This document shows positions 13,455 to 20,820 of a stretch of 20,820 bases of DNA, one piece after another. Position 1 is the first letter of the stretch. Each line of letters opens with the position of its first letter. A program made the translations under genes and the position numbers. This stretch comes from Actinomycetota bacterium (GTDB taxonomy: Bacteria > Actinomycetota > Acidimicrobiia > Acidimicrobiales > Microtrichaceae), in the NCBI GenBank assembly GCA_009700815.1, contig WLLG01000009.1:1-20820 (forward strand), written 5' to 3'. The notes below the pieces were generated by a model. The model saw nothing but the letters and a program-made list of their open reading frames with translations, searched no databases and was not told the DNA's origin.

Positions 13455-14902
13455 TCGGGACCGTGACACCTGCTAGCAAAATGGCCGAAGGAGTACCAGC
13501 AGTTGTCTCCTCGCGTTTCGGTGTTCCAGATGGCCATACTCTGGCCGGCTACACCTCTTCTGGTAGTTACAAAGGCTACGAGGCGCTTCGCCAAGTACTA
13601 GAGATGAGCCCCGCCCAGGTGGGTTCGGTGGTCAAAGACGCAACTGTGCTCGGCCGCGGTGGGGCTGGTTTCCCGGCTGGGGTTAAGTGGGGGTTTTGCC
13701 CGCCGGGAGTATGGCCTCGATACATCGTGGTAAACGGTGACGAGTCCGAGCCAGGAACCTACAAAGATCGCCTGCTCATGGAGCGCGATCCGCATCAGCT
13801 CATCGAGGGTTGCCTCATCGCTGCCTATGCCATCGGTGCTGCCCAAGTCTTTTTGTATGCCCGGGGGGAAATGCCCCATGCTCATGAACGCTTAGCTGCG
13901 GCGCTCAATGAGGCCTACGCAGCCGGCCTGATTGGCAAGAACATTCTTGGGACCGACTTCAGCGTAGACATCGTTCTGCACTGGGGTGCGGGGGCTTACA
14001 TCGTGGGTGAAGAGACTGCGCTGATTGAGTCACTTGAAGGCAATCGCGGTATGCCCCGACTCAAGCCGCCGTTCTTCCCAGCGGCCAAAGGCCTGTATAT
14101 GGCCCCCACTATCGTCAACAACGTCGAGACACTGGCGAACCTTCCTTGGTTGTTCAACCACGGGGTTGAGCAGTACCGCTCGGTTGGTACCGAGGCAAGT
14201 CCCGGAACCCGCCTGATTGCCTTGTCGGGACATGTAAACAATCCTGGGATCTTCGAGATCCCTCAAGGAACCACTACCTTCCGAGATTTGTTCGAAAGTG
14301 AGATCTACGGGAACGGAATCCGCACCGGCCATGAACTGAAAATGTTCATTCCAGGCGGCGCCTCTGCACCATGGTTCTTCCCTGAGCAGATTGACCTGCC
14401 CCTAGAGGGACGGCTCATCGGTGGCCAAGGCTCGATGTTGGGTTCTGGAGCAGTCGTTGTTATGGACGAGACAACCGACGCCGTGCGTGCTGCGCTGCGA
14501 CTTGTCAGATTCTTCGCACGTGAGTCCTGCGGTAAGTGCACCCCCTGTCGCGAAGGGACCACTTGGGAAGAAAAGATTTTGCAGCGCATTCTCGATGGCC
14601 ACGGCCGCCCAAGTGATATTGACCTTCTGCTAGATGTTGCAGACAACATCTCGCCGGGTCCCTATCCGGTGGCAGCCGATCCTGGCAATGACCTTGAAGC
14701 AATTCCATTCCCGCCAAGGCAGACCACGATCTGCCCGCTTGGCCCGTCTTCGGTTGCGCCGATCACCTCTGCCATCCGCAGGTTCCGTCATGAATTTGAG
14801 GCAAAGATTGTGCAGCGAGACCTAATCTCGGTTAGCTCAGAGCCGTTCACAGACCTGCCTGAGCAGTCGAGTTTGGCGCATGGAGCAGTTGGCCATGTCT
14901 GA
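13451..14902 (+). CDS. nuoF: NADH-quinone oxidoreductase subunit F
   Basis: Binds NADH and FMN and carries cluster N3. The 483-residue protein has the glycine-rich GRGGAGFPAGVKW (68-80), NGDESEPGTYKDR (95-107) for FMN/NADH binding, GAGAYIVGEETALIESLEG (179-197), and the N3 motif ESCGKCTPCREGT (C360, C363, C366), with the fourth ligand C428 in TTICPLGPSS. The distance from C366 to C428 (62) is about 20 longer than in Thermus Nqo1 (41), because of an insertion rich in Pro, Asp and Ala (about 399-423). The ATG overlaps the nuoE stop. Confidence 0.96.
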   Translation: MIGTVTPASKMAEGVPAVVSSRFGVPDGHTLAGYTSSGSYKGYEALRQVLEMSPAQVGSVVKDATVLGRGGAGFPAGVKWGFCPPGVWPRYIVVNGDESEPGTYKDRLLMERDPHQLIEGCLIAAYAIGAAQVFLYARGEMPHAHERLAAALNEAYAAGLIGKNILGTDFSVDIVLHWGAGAYIVGEETALIESLEGNRGMPRLKPPFFPAAKGLYMAPTIVNNVETLANLPWLFNHGVEQYRSVGTEASPGTRLIALSGHVNNPGIFEIPQGTTTFRDLFESEIYGNGIRTGHELKMFIPGGASAPWFFPEQIDLPLEGRLIGGQGSMLGSGAVVVMDETTDAVRAALRLVRFFARESCGKCTPCREGTTWEEKILQRILDGHGRPSDIDLLLDVADNISPGPYPVAADPGNDLEAIPFPPRQTTICPLGPSSVAPITSAIRRFRHEFEAKIVQRDLISVSSEPFTDLPEQSSLAHGAVGHV

Positions 14903-17393
14903 AAAGCCCCGCAAGATTGAGATCACCGATCCCGTCACCATCACTGTTGACGGCCGTGAGGTCACTGCTCAGAACGGCGAACTCCTGATCGACGCCTGTG
15001 AGCGCAACGATGCCTACATTCCTAGGTTCTGTTATCACCCCCGCATGAACCCGGTGGGTATGTGCCGCATGTGCCTAGTCGAGGTCGATACTGGTCGCGG
15101 GCCTGCCCTGCAGCCCAGTTGCATGATTCCCGTTGCGGCAGAGATGGTGGTGGACACCAAAAATGAGCAAGTGTCCAAGGCCCAGGACGGAATCCTTGAG
15201 TTCTTGCTTGCCAATCACCCTCTTGATTGCCCTGTTTGCGATAAGGGCGGCGAGTGCCCGCTTCAGGACCAGACCATGGCCTATGGGCCAGGTGAGTCAC
15301 GTTGGGTTGAAGAGAAACGGCATTACGAGAAGCCGATTGCTATCTCCGAAACGGTCTACCTTGACCGAGAGCGTTGCATTCTGTGTGACCGCTGCACTCG
15401 CTTTGCCAAGGATGTGGCTGGCGATCCATTGATCCACTTTATTGATCGAGGATCCAACACCGAGATTGCCACCTTCCCGGATGAGCCCTTTAGCTCGTAC
15501 TTCTCGGGCAATACCGTGCAGATCTGCCCGGTGGGAGCCCTCACCGCAAAGCCGTATCGATTCCGCGCACGGCCTTGGGACTTAGAAGAGGTCGAGTCCA
15601 CCTGCACCGGTTGCTCAGTGGGTTGCCGGATCACAGTGCAGTCGAGTCGCAATCAGGTGTTGCGCTTTCAGGGAGTCGATTCCGATCCCGTGAACTGGTC
15701 TTGGCTGTGCGATAAAGGCCGCTTTGGCTTTGAGGCGATCAATTCCGAAGAGCGCCTCGCAGAGCCACTCATGCTCAGTAGCGATGGGACGCTAAGTCCT
15801 GCTCGTTGGGCCGAGGCCCTCAACGCTGCCGCTGACGCCATCCGCGCTGCGGACCCAACCTCCGTCGCTGTGATTGGTGGCGCACAACTCACCAACGAGT
15901 CACAGTACGCCTGGGCTAAGTTCGCCAAGGGAATCATCGGGACTGACCACGTTGATGCACAACTCGGCGACGGCCTTGCAGCCGAAGTTGTGTTGGGCCT
16001 GCCTGGCGCAACGATTGATCAGGTCTGCGCACCTGGATCAACAGTCTTGTACATGGGCCCCGATCCCAAAGAAGAACTCTCGGTTCTCTACATTCGCCTC
16101 AAGCACGCCGCCCAAGAAGACGGCGTTCAAATCATCGAACTGAGTCCCGCAGCTTCAGGACTCTCGCCCTATGCGTCAGCCTCGCTGCACTACCGGCCGG
16201 CCGACCTACCCAAACTTGTTGAAGCGCTCCTTGCAGGTGAGTTGCCAGATCAAGGCCTTCCGGGAATAGACGCTGCAGAGTTCACCAAGGCATCCCAAGC
16301 ACTGCTCGCAGCCGAGCAGAATCTGCATGTAGTGATTGGTCGGGCCAACTTGGCTGAATCTGCTGACTGCGTAGCAGTTGCGGCTTCGGCAGTTCATCAG
16401 GCTCTTCCCGGGGCAACATTCTTGTCGGGGCTGCGTCGAGCAAACCTGCGTGGTGCCCTTGAAGCCGGTCTGACTCCTGGAATGCTTCCGGGAAGAAGCA
16501 GCTTGGCCGAGCATGGCCAGGCATGGAAAGAACTCTGGGGTTCTGTTCCGTCAACTGCCGGCATGGACACAACGCAGATTCTGCAGGCCGCTGCTGCAAG
16601 CAAGATTGACGTTCTTATTCTGTTGGGGGCGGATCCCCTTGCCGATTTCGCTGACCGCTCCTTGGCTCGACGTGGCGTGGCGGGCGCTCGAACCGTGATT
16701 TCGCTGGACCGTTTCTTGACAGCCTCAACTCGCCAGGCCGACATCGTCTTTCCGATAGCCGGTTTCGCCGAGTGCGAGGGAACCCACACCAACCTTGAAG
16801 GTCGCGTCACAAGGTTGAATCAGAAGGTGACCCCACCCGGCACGGCACGAACCGACTGGATGATCGCTGCAGAGTTGGCTGCGCTGCTTGGCAAAGATTT
16901 GGGTGTCGAACGTGACGCTCAAGAACTCTGGGATGAGTTCACAGCTCACTCGGCCGTGCACGCTGGTGTGAGTTCTGCAGCATTGGATCATCCTGATGCT
17001 GCCGATGGATTGCTCCTCGACCTCGGGCCGAGGCCGTTCGTGACTCCCGTTGCTCCCCACGTTGCTCCGCAGAGTTCCTACTCGTTGCGACTCATTGTCA
17101 ACCGCACTCTCTATGACCAAGGCACAGAGATTCACCACTGTGATTCTTCTTCTGGCCTTGCCCCCGCTGCTTCCGTGCGCCTCAGCCCAGCCGACGCGAC
17201 ACCGCTAGGTGCAGAGGACGGAACTCAGGTCACGGTGAGTTCCCCCCAGGGTTCGATCACTGCTGCACTAGTCATTGATTCCGGAGTGCCCAAGGGTTCC
17301 GCTGTCCTGCGTCACAATCTCGAAGGTGCAGACCCCGGCCTACTCATCGACTCCGCAGATGTCGTCTGCGAGATTCGGGTTGAGGTGAGCTGA
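14895..17393 (+). CDS. nuoG: NADH-quinone oxidoreductase subunit G
   Basis: Large electron-wire subunit of about 832 residues. Cluster ligands from ATG 14895: N1b C46, C57, C60, C76; N5 H108, C112, C115, C121 (HPLDCPVCDKGGEC); N4 C161, C164, C167, C211; and an N7 set C237, C240, C244, C272 (CTGCSVGC, then LCDKGRF). N7 is off the main path and is missing in many lineages. A molybdopterin-oxidoreductase-like domain without catalytic function follows to the C-terminus. ATG 14895 has GGAG 9 bases upstream and overlaps nuoF by 8 bases. ATG 14880, five codons earlier, is possible but has a weaker site. Confidence 0.95.
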   Translation: MSEKPRKIEITDPVTITVDGREVTAQNGELLIDACERNDAYIPRFCYHPRMNPVGMCRMCLVEVDTGRGPALQPSCMIPVAAEMVVDTKNEQVSKAQDGILEFLLANHPLDCPVCDKGGECPLQDQTMAYGPGESRWVEEKRHYEKPIAISETVYLDRERCILCDRCTRFAKDVAGDPLIHFIDRGSNTEIATFPDEPFSSYFSGNTVQICPVGALTAKPYRFRARPWDLEEVESTCTGCSVGCRITVQSSRNQVLRFQGVDSDPVNWSWLCDKGRFGFEAINSEERLAEPLMLSSDGTLSPARWAEALNAAADAIRAADPTSVAVIGGAQLTNESQYAWAKFAKGIIGTDHVDAQLGDGLAAEVVLGLPGATIDQVCAPGSTVLYMGPDPKEELSVLYIRLKHAAQEDGVQIIELSPAASGLSPYASASLHYRPADLPKLVEALLAGELPDQGLPGIDAAEFTKASQALLAAEQNLHVVIGRANLAESADCVAVAASAVHQALPGATFLSGLRRANLRGALEAGLTPGMLPGRSSLAEHGQAWKELWGSVPSTAGMDTTQILQAAAASKIDVLILLGADPLADFADRSLARRGVAGARTVISLDRFLTASTRQADIVFPIAGFAECEGTHTNLEGRVTRLNQKVTPPGTARTDWMIAAELAALLGKDLGVERDAQELWDEFTAHSAVHAGVSSAALDHPDAADGLLLDLGPRPFVTPVAPHVAPQSSYSLRLIVNRTLYDQGTEIHHCDSSSGLAPAASVRLSPADATPLGAEDGTQVTVSSPQGSITAALVIDSGVPKGSAVLRHNLEGADPGLLIDSADVVCEIRVEVS

Positions 17394-17394
17394 C

Positions 17395-18642
17395 ATGACC
17401 TCCACACTTCAGTCGCACGTGATCGCAGGAATGCTTGCCAACGACCCGCTCCTGAGCGGCGAGGTTGGACTTACCACTCTGCTCGTCGTGCTCATCAAAG
17501 TGGTAGTGGCCTTTGTTGGCTTGCTGCTCTCAGTCATTTTGATGGTCTGGTTTGAGCGCAAAGTTATTGCAGATATGCAAAACAGGTTCGGTCCAAACCG
17601 AGCCGGACCCTTCGGCCTGTTCCAGACCATTGCTGATGGCATGAAGTTGATCTTCAAAGAGGACCTCATGCCTGAGCGTGCTGATCCCTTTGTGTTCAAG
17701 CTGGCACCGTTCTTGTCCTTGGTGCCTGCCTTCTTGACCTTTGCGATCGTCCCGATTGCTGGCAGCTTTAACGACGGTCTTGATGGAGTCGTCACCATTC
17801 TGGGTCAGCAGACCTTTATGCAGGTTGCAGACCCACAGATCGGCATCTTGTTGTTTCTTGCCATGTCCTCCTTGGCTGTCTATGGCATCATGCTGGCTGG
17901 TTGGGCCTCTGGGTCCAAGTACCCCTTGCTGGGATCGGTTCGAGCCACAGCACAGATGGTCTCCTATGAAGCAGCATTGGGCTTAGCTCTGGCCTCGGTG
18001 TTGCTGATTGCTGGTTCGTTGTCCACCAACGCAATTGTCAACGGGCAGGCCGGGTTTCGCTGGAACGTTTGGATGACTGGCCTAGTGCCCTTTGTGATTT
18101 TCACGATTGCTGCAACAGCAGAACTCAATCGACCACCCTTCGACTTAGTTGAGGCCGAACAGGAACTCGTTGGTGGCTTCCACACTGAGTACTCCTCGTT
18201 CCGCTTTGCCATGTTCTTCTTGGCCGAGTTCCTCAATACCGTGACCATGTCGGCAATCATCGTGACGCTGTTCTTTGGTGGGCCATCTGGGCCAACATTC
18301 GGCCTGACGAACTGGGTCGGTGTCTATATTCTTCCGTTCTTCTGGTTCTTCTTGAAACTGCTTGTGTTCTTGTGCATGTTCGTGCTGTTCCGTGCGACCT
18401 TGCCTCGGTTCCGATACGACCAAGTCATGGATCTAGGTTGGAAACTGCTGATTCCTGCCTCGCTCGGATGGTTCTTGTTGCTTGTTGCAGTCAGAGTCGG
18501 CAGTGACCAAGGTTGGAACTTGGTAGCTACGGGGCTTGCTGCAGTTGCAGGTCTTTTGGCTGGAGCGTTCTTGTTGATACTGTCCATTCGAGCTTCGGCG
18601 GCAAAACGTGCGGCAGTTTCGCTGCCAGGAGAAGGAACCTGA
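17395..18642 (+). CDS. nuoH: NADH-quinone oxidoreductase subunit H
   Basis: Membrane subunit linking the peripheral arm to the pumping arm and lining the quinone tunnel. The 415-residue protein has MQNRFGPNRAGPFGLFQ, ADGMKLIFKEDLMPERAD and AELNRPPFDLVEAEQELVGGFHTEYS, the conserved charged loops of the family, within eight or nine helices. The last hydrophobic segment (about 378-400) and a basic tail extend beyond the E. coli length. It starts one base after the nuoG stop region, and its TGA overlaps the nuoI ATG (TGATG). Confidence 0.96.
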   Translation: MTSTLQSHVIAGMLANDPLLSGEVGLTTLLVVLIKVVVAFVGLLLSVILMVWFERKVIADMQNRFGPNRAGPFGLFQTIADGMKLIFKEDLMPERADPFVFKLAPFLSLVPAFLTFAIVPIAGSFNDGLDGVVTILGQQTFMQVADPQIGILLFLAMSSLAVYGIMLAGWASGSKYPLLGSVRATAQMVSYEAALGLALASVLLIAGSLSTNAIVNGQAGFRWNVWMTGLVPFVIFTIAATAELNRPPFDLVEAEQELVGGFHTEYSSFRFAMFFLAEFLNTVTMSAIIVTLFFGGPSGPTFGLTNWVGVYILPFFWFFLKLLVFLCMFVLFRATLPRFRYDQVMDLGWKLLIPASLGWFLLLVAVRVGSDQGWNLVATGLAAVAGLLAGAFLLILSIRASAAKRAAVSLPGEGT

Positions 18643-19463
18643 TGGGCTACCTGAACGGCTTCGGCGTAGTCATAAAGAAGTGGATTGGCGTTAAGTCAGA
18701 CACGGGCGCTCGCATCACGACGCAGTATCCCGAAGAAACCCGTCCCAAGCCAGAGCGGTTCCATGGCAGACATGTGCTGAACCGTTATGAAGACGGCATG
18801 GAGAAGTGCATCGGGTGCGAACTCTGCGCCGGTGTGTGCCCCGCAAAGTGCATCTACGTGCGCGGTCAAGATAACGATCCAGAAAACCCAACCTCACCGG
18901 GTGAGCGATTCGGGTTTGTCTACGAGATCAATTACTTGCGATGCATTCATTGCGACTTGTGTGTCGAGGCCTGCCCAACCGAGGCAATTACTGAGACCAA
19001 GCTCTTTGAGTTTGCGTTCACGAATCGCGCCGACGCCATCTATACAAAAGATGAACTCCTAGTCGACGATTCTGGCCACCCGCAGCAACTCCCTTGGGAG
19101 AACTGGTCCGGCGGCTTTGACCCAGCTCAAGACAGTTCGGGTTGGATGCGGGCAACTGCACCAAGTGGAGATGCCGATTTTGTTGGCATCGTTGCTTGGG
19201 CCGGCGAGCTTGGATACGGGGTCCGTGACCCGCAGAGGGCCAGCATTGAAGATGAGTCTGGTCCTGTTCCCGCTGGTGCCCATCATGATCACGCAGCTCA
19301 TGATCATGCTGCTCAGGATCACGGCGAGCACGGAGATGCCGATCACGCAGATCCAACTGAGCCAGAATCAACTGAGACAGAATCAACTCCTGCTACCAAG
19401 ACCCCTGGCCACTTTGATTCCACCGCCGATCTCCCCGAAAAGAAGAGGAGGTTCGGTAAGTGA
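18642..19463 (+). CDS. nuoI: NADH-quinone oxidoreductase subunit I with a His-rich tail
   Basis: Carries clusters N6a and N6b. The 273-residue protein has CIGCELCAGVCP (C56, C59, C62, C66) and CIHCDLCVEACP (C101, C104, C107, C111). The conserved part ends near residue 170. Beyond it is a tail of about 100 residues with eight histidines in 22 positions (214-235, HDHAA-type repeats), then a Thr/Glu/Ser/Pro stretch and a basic end (EKKRRFGK). Similar short His/Asp repeats bind metals in other proteins; here that is inference. ATG 18642 has an AGGAGAAGGA site at 18627-18636 and overlaps the nuoH stop. A longer in-frame reading from 18513 lies inside nuoH and is rejected. Confidence 0.95.
   Translation: MGYLNGFGVVIKKWIGVKSDTGARITTQYPEETRPKPERFHGRHVLNRYEDGMEKCIGCELCAGVCPAKCIYVRGQDNDPENPTSPGERFGFVYEINYLRCIHCDLCVEACPTEAITETKLFEFAFTNRADAIYTKDELLVDDSGHPQQLPWENWSGGFDPAQDSSGWMRATAPSGDADFVGIVAWAGELGYGVRDPQRASIEDESGPVPAGAHHDHAAHDHAAQDHGEHGDADHADPTEPESTETESTPATKTPGHFDSTADLPEKKRRFGK
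19284..19328 (+). repeat. 15-bp in-frame tandem repeat in nuoI
   Basis: Three 15-base units (19284-19298, 19299-19313, 19314-19328), of the type CATGATCAYGCNGCT with the third diverged, encode HDHAA, HDHAA and QDHGE in the NuoI tail. Confidence 0.8.
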
Positions 19464-20140
19464 GAGTTGAGATGTTTACTTTTCTGCTCACGGCCGCGAT
19501 CTGCTTGGCTGGGTCTGCTGGCGTGGTCCTTCTTCGCAACCCAGTTCATAATGCACTCAGCTTGGTCGCAACCCTGTTTGGTGTCGCAGTGCTGTTCATC
19601 CAGCAGGGCGCGTATTTCCTGGCAGCAATTCAGGTGATTGTCTATGCCGGCGCAATCGTGATTCTGTTCTTGTTTGTGATTATGTTGCTCGGGGTTGATA
19701 AGGCAGAAGGACTCGACCGTGATCCGATTCTTGGCCAGCGGCCCGCAGCGATCGCCGCTGCAGTAGCAATTCTTGGTCTGAGTCTCACTGCGCTGTTATC
19801 CGTTGGATCACGAGTCACCGGCCAAGCTTCTACTCTTGCTGCGATTGATGGATCCGAGCCAAATATCAATGCGCTCGCAAAGGTTTTGTTTACTGATTAC
19901 GTGTTCGCTTTTGAGATCACCTCGGTGTTGTTGACGGTTGCAGTAGTTGGCGCAGTGGTCCTGTCCCGAAAAGCAGGCTCGGCCATTGATGTGGCTGAAT
20001 TCCCAGAAGGAACCACTGCAGATCTTCTCCAAGCCAAACACGATGCTGCGGCAGTAGAGGAAGATGTCCCAGAAGAGGTCGCAACAGAAGATGAAACTCC
20101 CGAGGGCGAAGCTGAGACCACAGAGGAGGCTCTCCGCTGA
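19460..20140 (+). CDS. nuoJ: NADH-quinone oxidoreductase subunit J
   Basis: Membrane-arm subunit of 226 residues with five predicted helices and the conserved VYAGAIVILFLFVIMLLG segment (61-78), which contains the pi-bulge helix of the family. After the last helix (about 152-170) comes a strongly acidic tail (about 195-226, rich in Glu, Asp and Thr). I chose GTG 19460 because GAGGAGG at about 19444-19451 lies 8 bases upstream and it overlaps the nuoI stop (GTGA). ATG 19472, four codons later, has a weaker site. Confidence 0.94.
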   Translation: MRVEMFTFLLTAAICLAGSAGVVLLRNPVHNALSLVATLFGVAVLFIQQGAYFLAAIQVIVYAGAIVILFLFVIMLLGVDKAEGLDRDPILGQRPAAIAAAVAILGLSLTALLSVGSRVTGQASTLAAIDGSEPNINALAKVLFTDYVFAFEITSVLLTVAVVGAVVLSRKAGSAIDVAEFPEGTTADLLQAKHDAAAVEEDVPEEVATEDETPEGEAETTEEALR

Positions 20141-20448
20141 TGCTGGCATTGAATGAAACCTGGTATCTGGTGCTTGCGGCGATGATCTTTACGATCGGTG
20201 CTGTTGGCCTGCTCACTCGCAAGAACCCGCTGGTGATGTTTATGTGTGTGGAACTCATGCTCAATGCCGTCAACCTGACGTTCGTGACCTTCTCGAAGGC
20301 ATTAGACGACATTGCAGGTCAAGCAATCGTGTTCTTCGTGATGGTGGTAGCTGCGGCCGAAGTAGTGGTTGGGCTCGGGATCATTGTGGCAATCATGCGT
20401 CGCCGACAGGGTGCTAACGCCGATGACATTTCGTTGATGAGGGGTTGA
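20140..20448 (+). CDS. nuoK: NADH-quinone oxidoreductase subunit K
   Basis: Small membrane-arm subunit of 102 residues with three helices and the two buried glutamates of the proton path, E38 (MCVELMLNAVNL) and E74 (AAAEVVVGLGI). The ATG overlaps the nuoJ stop (TGATG). Confidence 0.96.
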   Translation: MLALNETWYLVLAAMIFTIGAVGLLTRKNPLVMFMCVELMLNAVNLTFVTFSKALDDIAGQAIVFFVMVVAAAEVVVGLGIIVAIMRRRQGANADDISLMRG

Positions 20449-20452
20449 TCTG

Positions 20453-20820
20453 ATGAATCTGATCTGGCTCATCCCTTGCCTCCCCCTGTTTGGGTTCTTA
20501 GTCCTGCTAGTCGCTGGCAGGAAGCTTGGTGACCCTGGAGCAGGATGGTGGGGTACTGGCGTAGTAGCGGCAAGTTTCCTGGTGGTGGTAAAGGTCTTCT
20601 TTGACCTCTTGGCGTTGCCCGAGGAAGAGCGATCCCTGACGCAGACCTTGTTTACGTGGATCCCATCGGGAAGTTTCAAGGTCAGCATCGGATTCTTGGC
20701 TGACCCGCTCAGTATTCTGATGTGCCTCTTCATTACGGGTATTGGCGCACTCATTCACCTGTATTCCATTGGCTATATGAAGGGGGACGAGAAGTTCTCC
20801 AAGTTCTTCCTGTACCTGAA
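20453..20820 (+). CDS. nuoL: NADH-quinone oxidoreductase subunit L, N-terminal part (runs off the window)
   Basis: The frame opens at ATG 20453, four bases after the nuoK stop, and continues without a stop to the edge, giving about 122 residues. The N-terminal helix (LIWLIPCLPLFGFLVLL), a TLFTWIPSG segment, and IGFLADPLSILMCLFITGIGALIHLYSIGYM with KFFLYL after it match the start of the antiporter-like NuoL family. Confidence 0.93.
   Translation, partial: MNLIWLIPCLPLFGFLVLLVAGRKLGDPGAGWWGTGVVAASFLVVVKVFFDLLALPEEERSLTQTLFTWIPSGSFKVSIGFLADPLSILMCLFITGIGALIHLYSIGYMKGDEKFSKFFLYL

Overview
The window (about 20.8 kb, moderate GC by eye) looks like chromosome from an actinobacterium. Class Acidimicrobiia or a close relative is my best guess. 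The basis is the actinobacterial-type Pgi, a menaquinol-type cytochrome b split into b6-like and subunit-IV-like proteins, a Rieske protein with an internal twin-arginine motif, and a NuoF with a lineage-specific-looking insertion. The assignment rests on remembered family features, not on a search.

Layout. Positions 1-2130 (+) hold a small membrane protein of unknown function and pgi (glucose-6-phosphate isomerase). Positions 2195-3522 (-) hold a two-gene unit: a membrane-anchored monohaem cytochrome c and a single-pass membrane protein of unknown function, overlapping by GTGA. Positions 3523-3986 are a divergent regulatory region with a perfect TTGTGA-N6-TCACAA palindrome of Crp/GlxR or Rex type. 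From 3987 to the right edge every gene is on the + strand. First comes a quinol:cytochrome c oxidoreductase cluster: an unknown 3-TM protein, a 2x[4Fe-4S] ferredoxin, a b6-type cytochrome b, a subunit-IV-like protein, a Rieske protein, a dihaem cytochrome c and an unknown 3-TM protein. Then come nuoA-B-C-D-E-F-G-H-I-J-K and the start of nuoL (NDH-1, complex I), most of them joined by stop/start overlaps.

How the genes work together. NDH-1 would oxidise NADH and reduce menaquinone while pumping ions. The b6/subunit IV/Rieske complex would oxidise menaquinol and pass electrons to the membrane-bound c-type cytochromes, and from there to an oxidase outside the window. Complex I and the quinol:cytochrome c reductase are thus encoded in one unbroken run.

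Most worth a second look: (1) the same short N-terminal motif (TEVPEHLLxR...) starts both the divergent cytochrome c and the subunit-IV-like protein, and recurs inside the latter. (2) A bacterial-type ferredoxin lies directly upstream of a b6-type cytochrome that keeps a cysteine aligned with the haem c_n ligand, which suggests a possible ferredoxin-linked n-side route. (3) Two unknown membrane proteins bracket the cluster. (4) NuoI has a His-rich tail. I found no tRNA, rRNA, CRISPR or mobile element.
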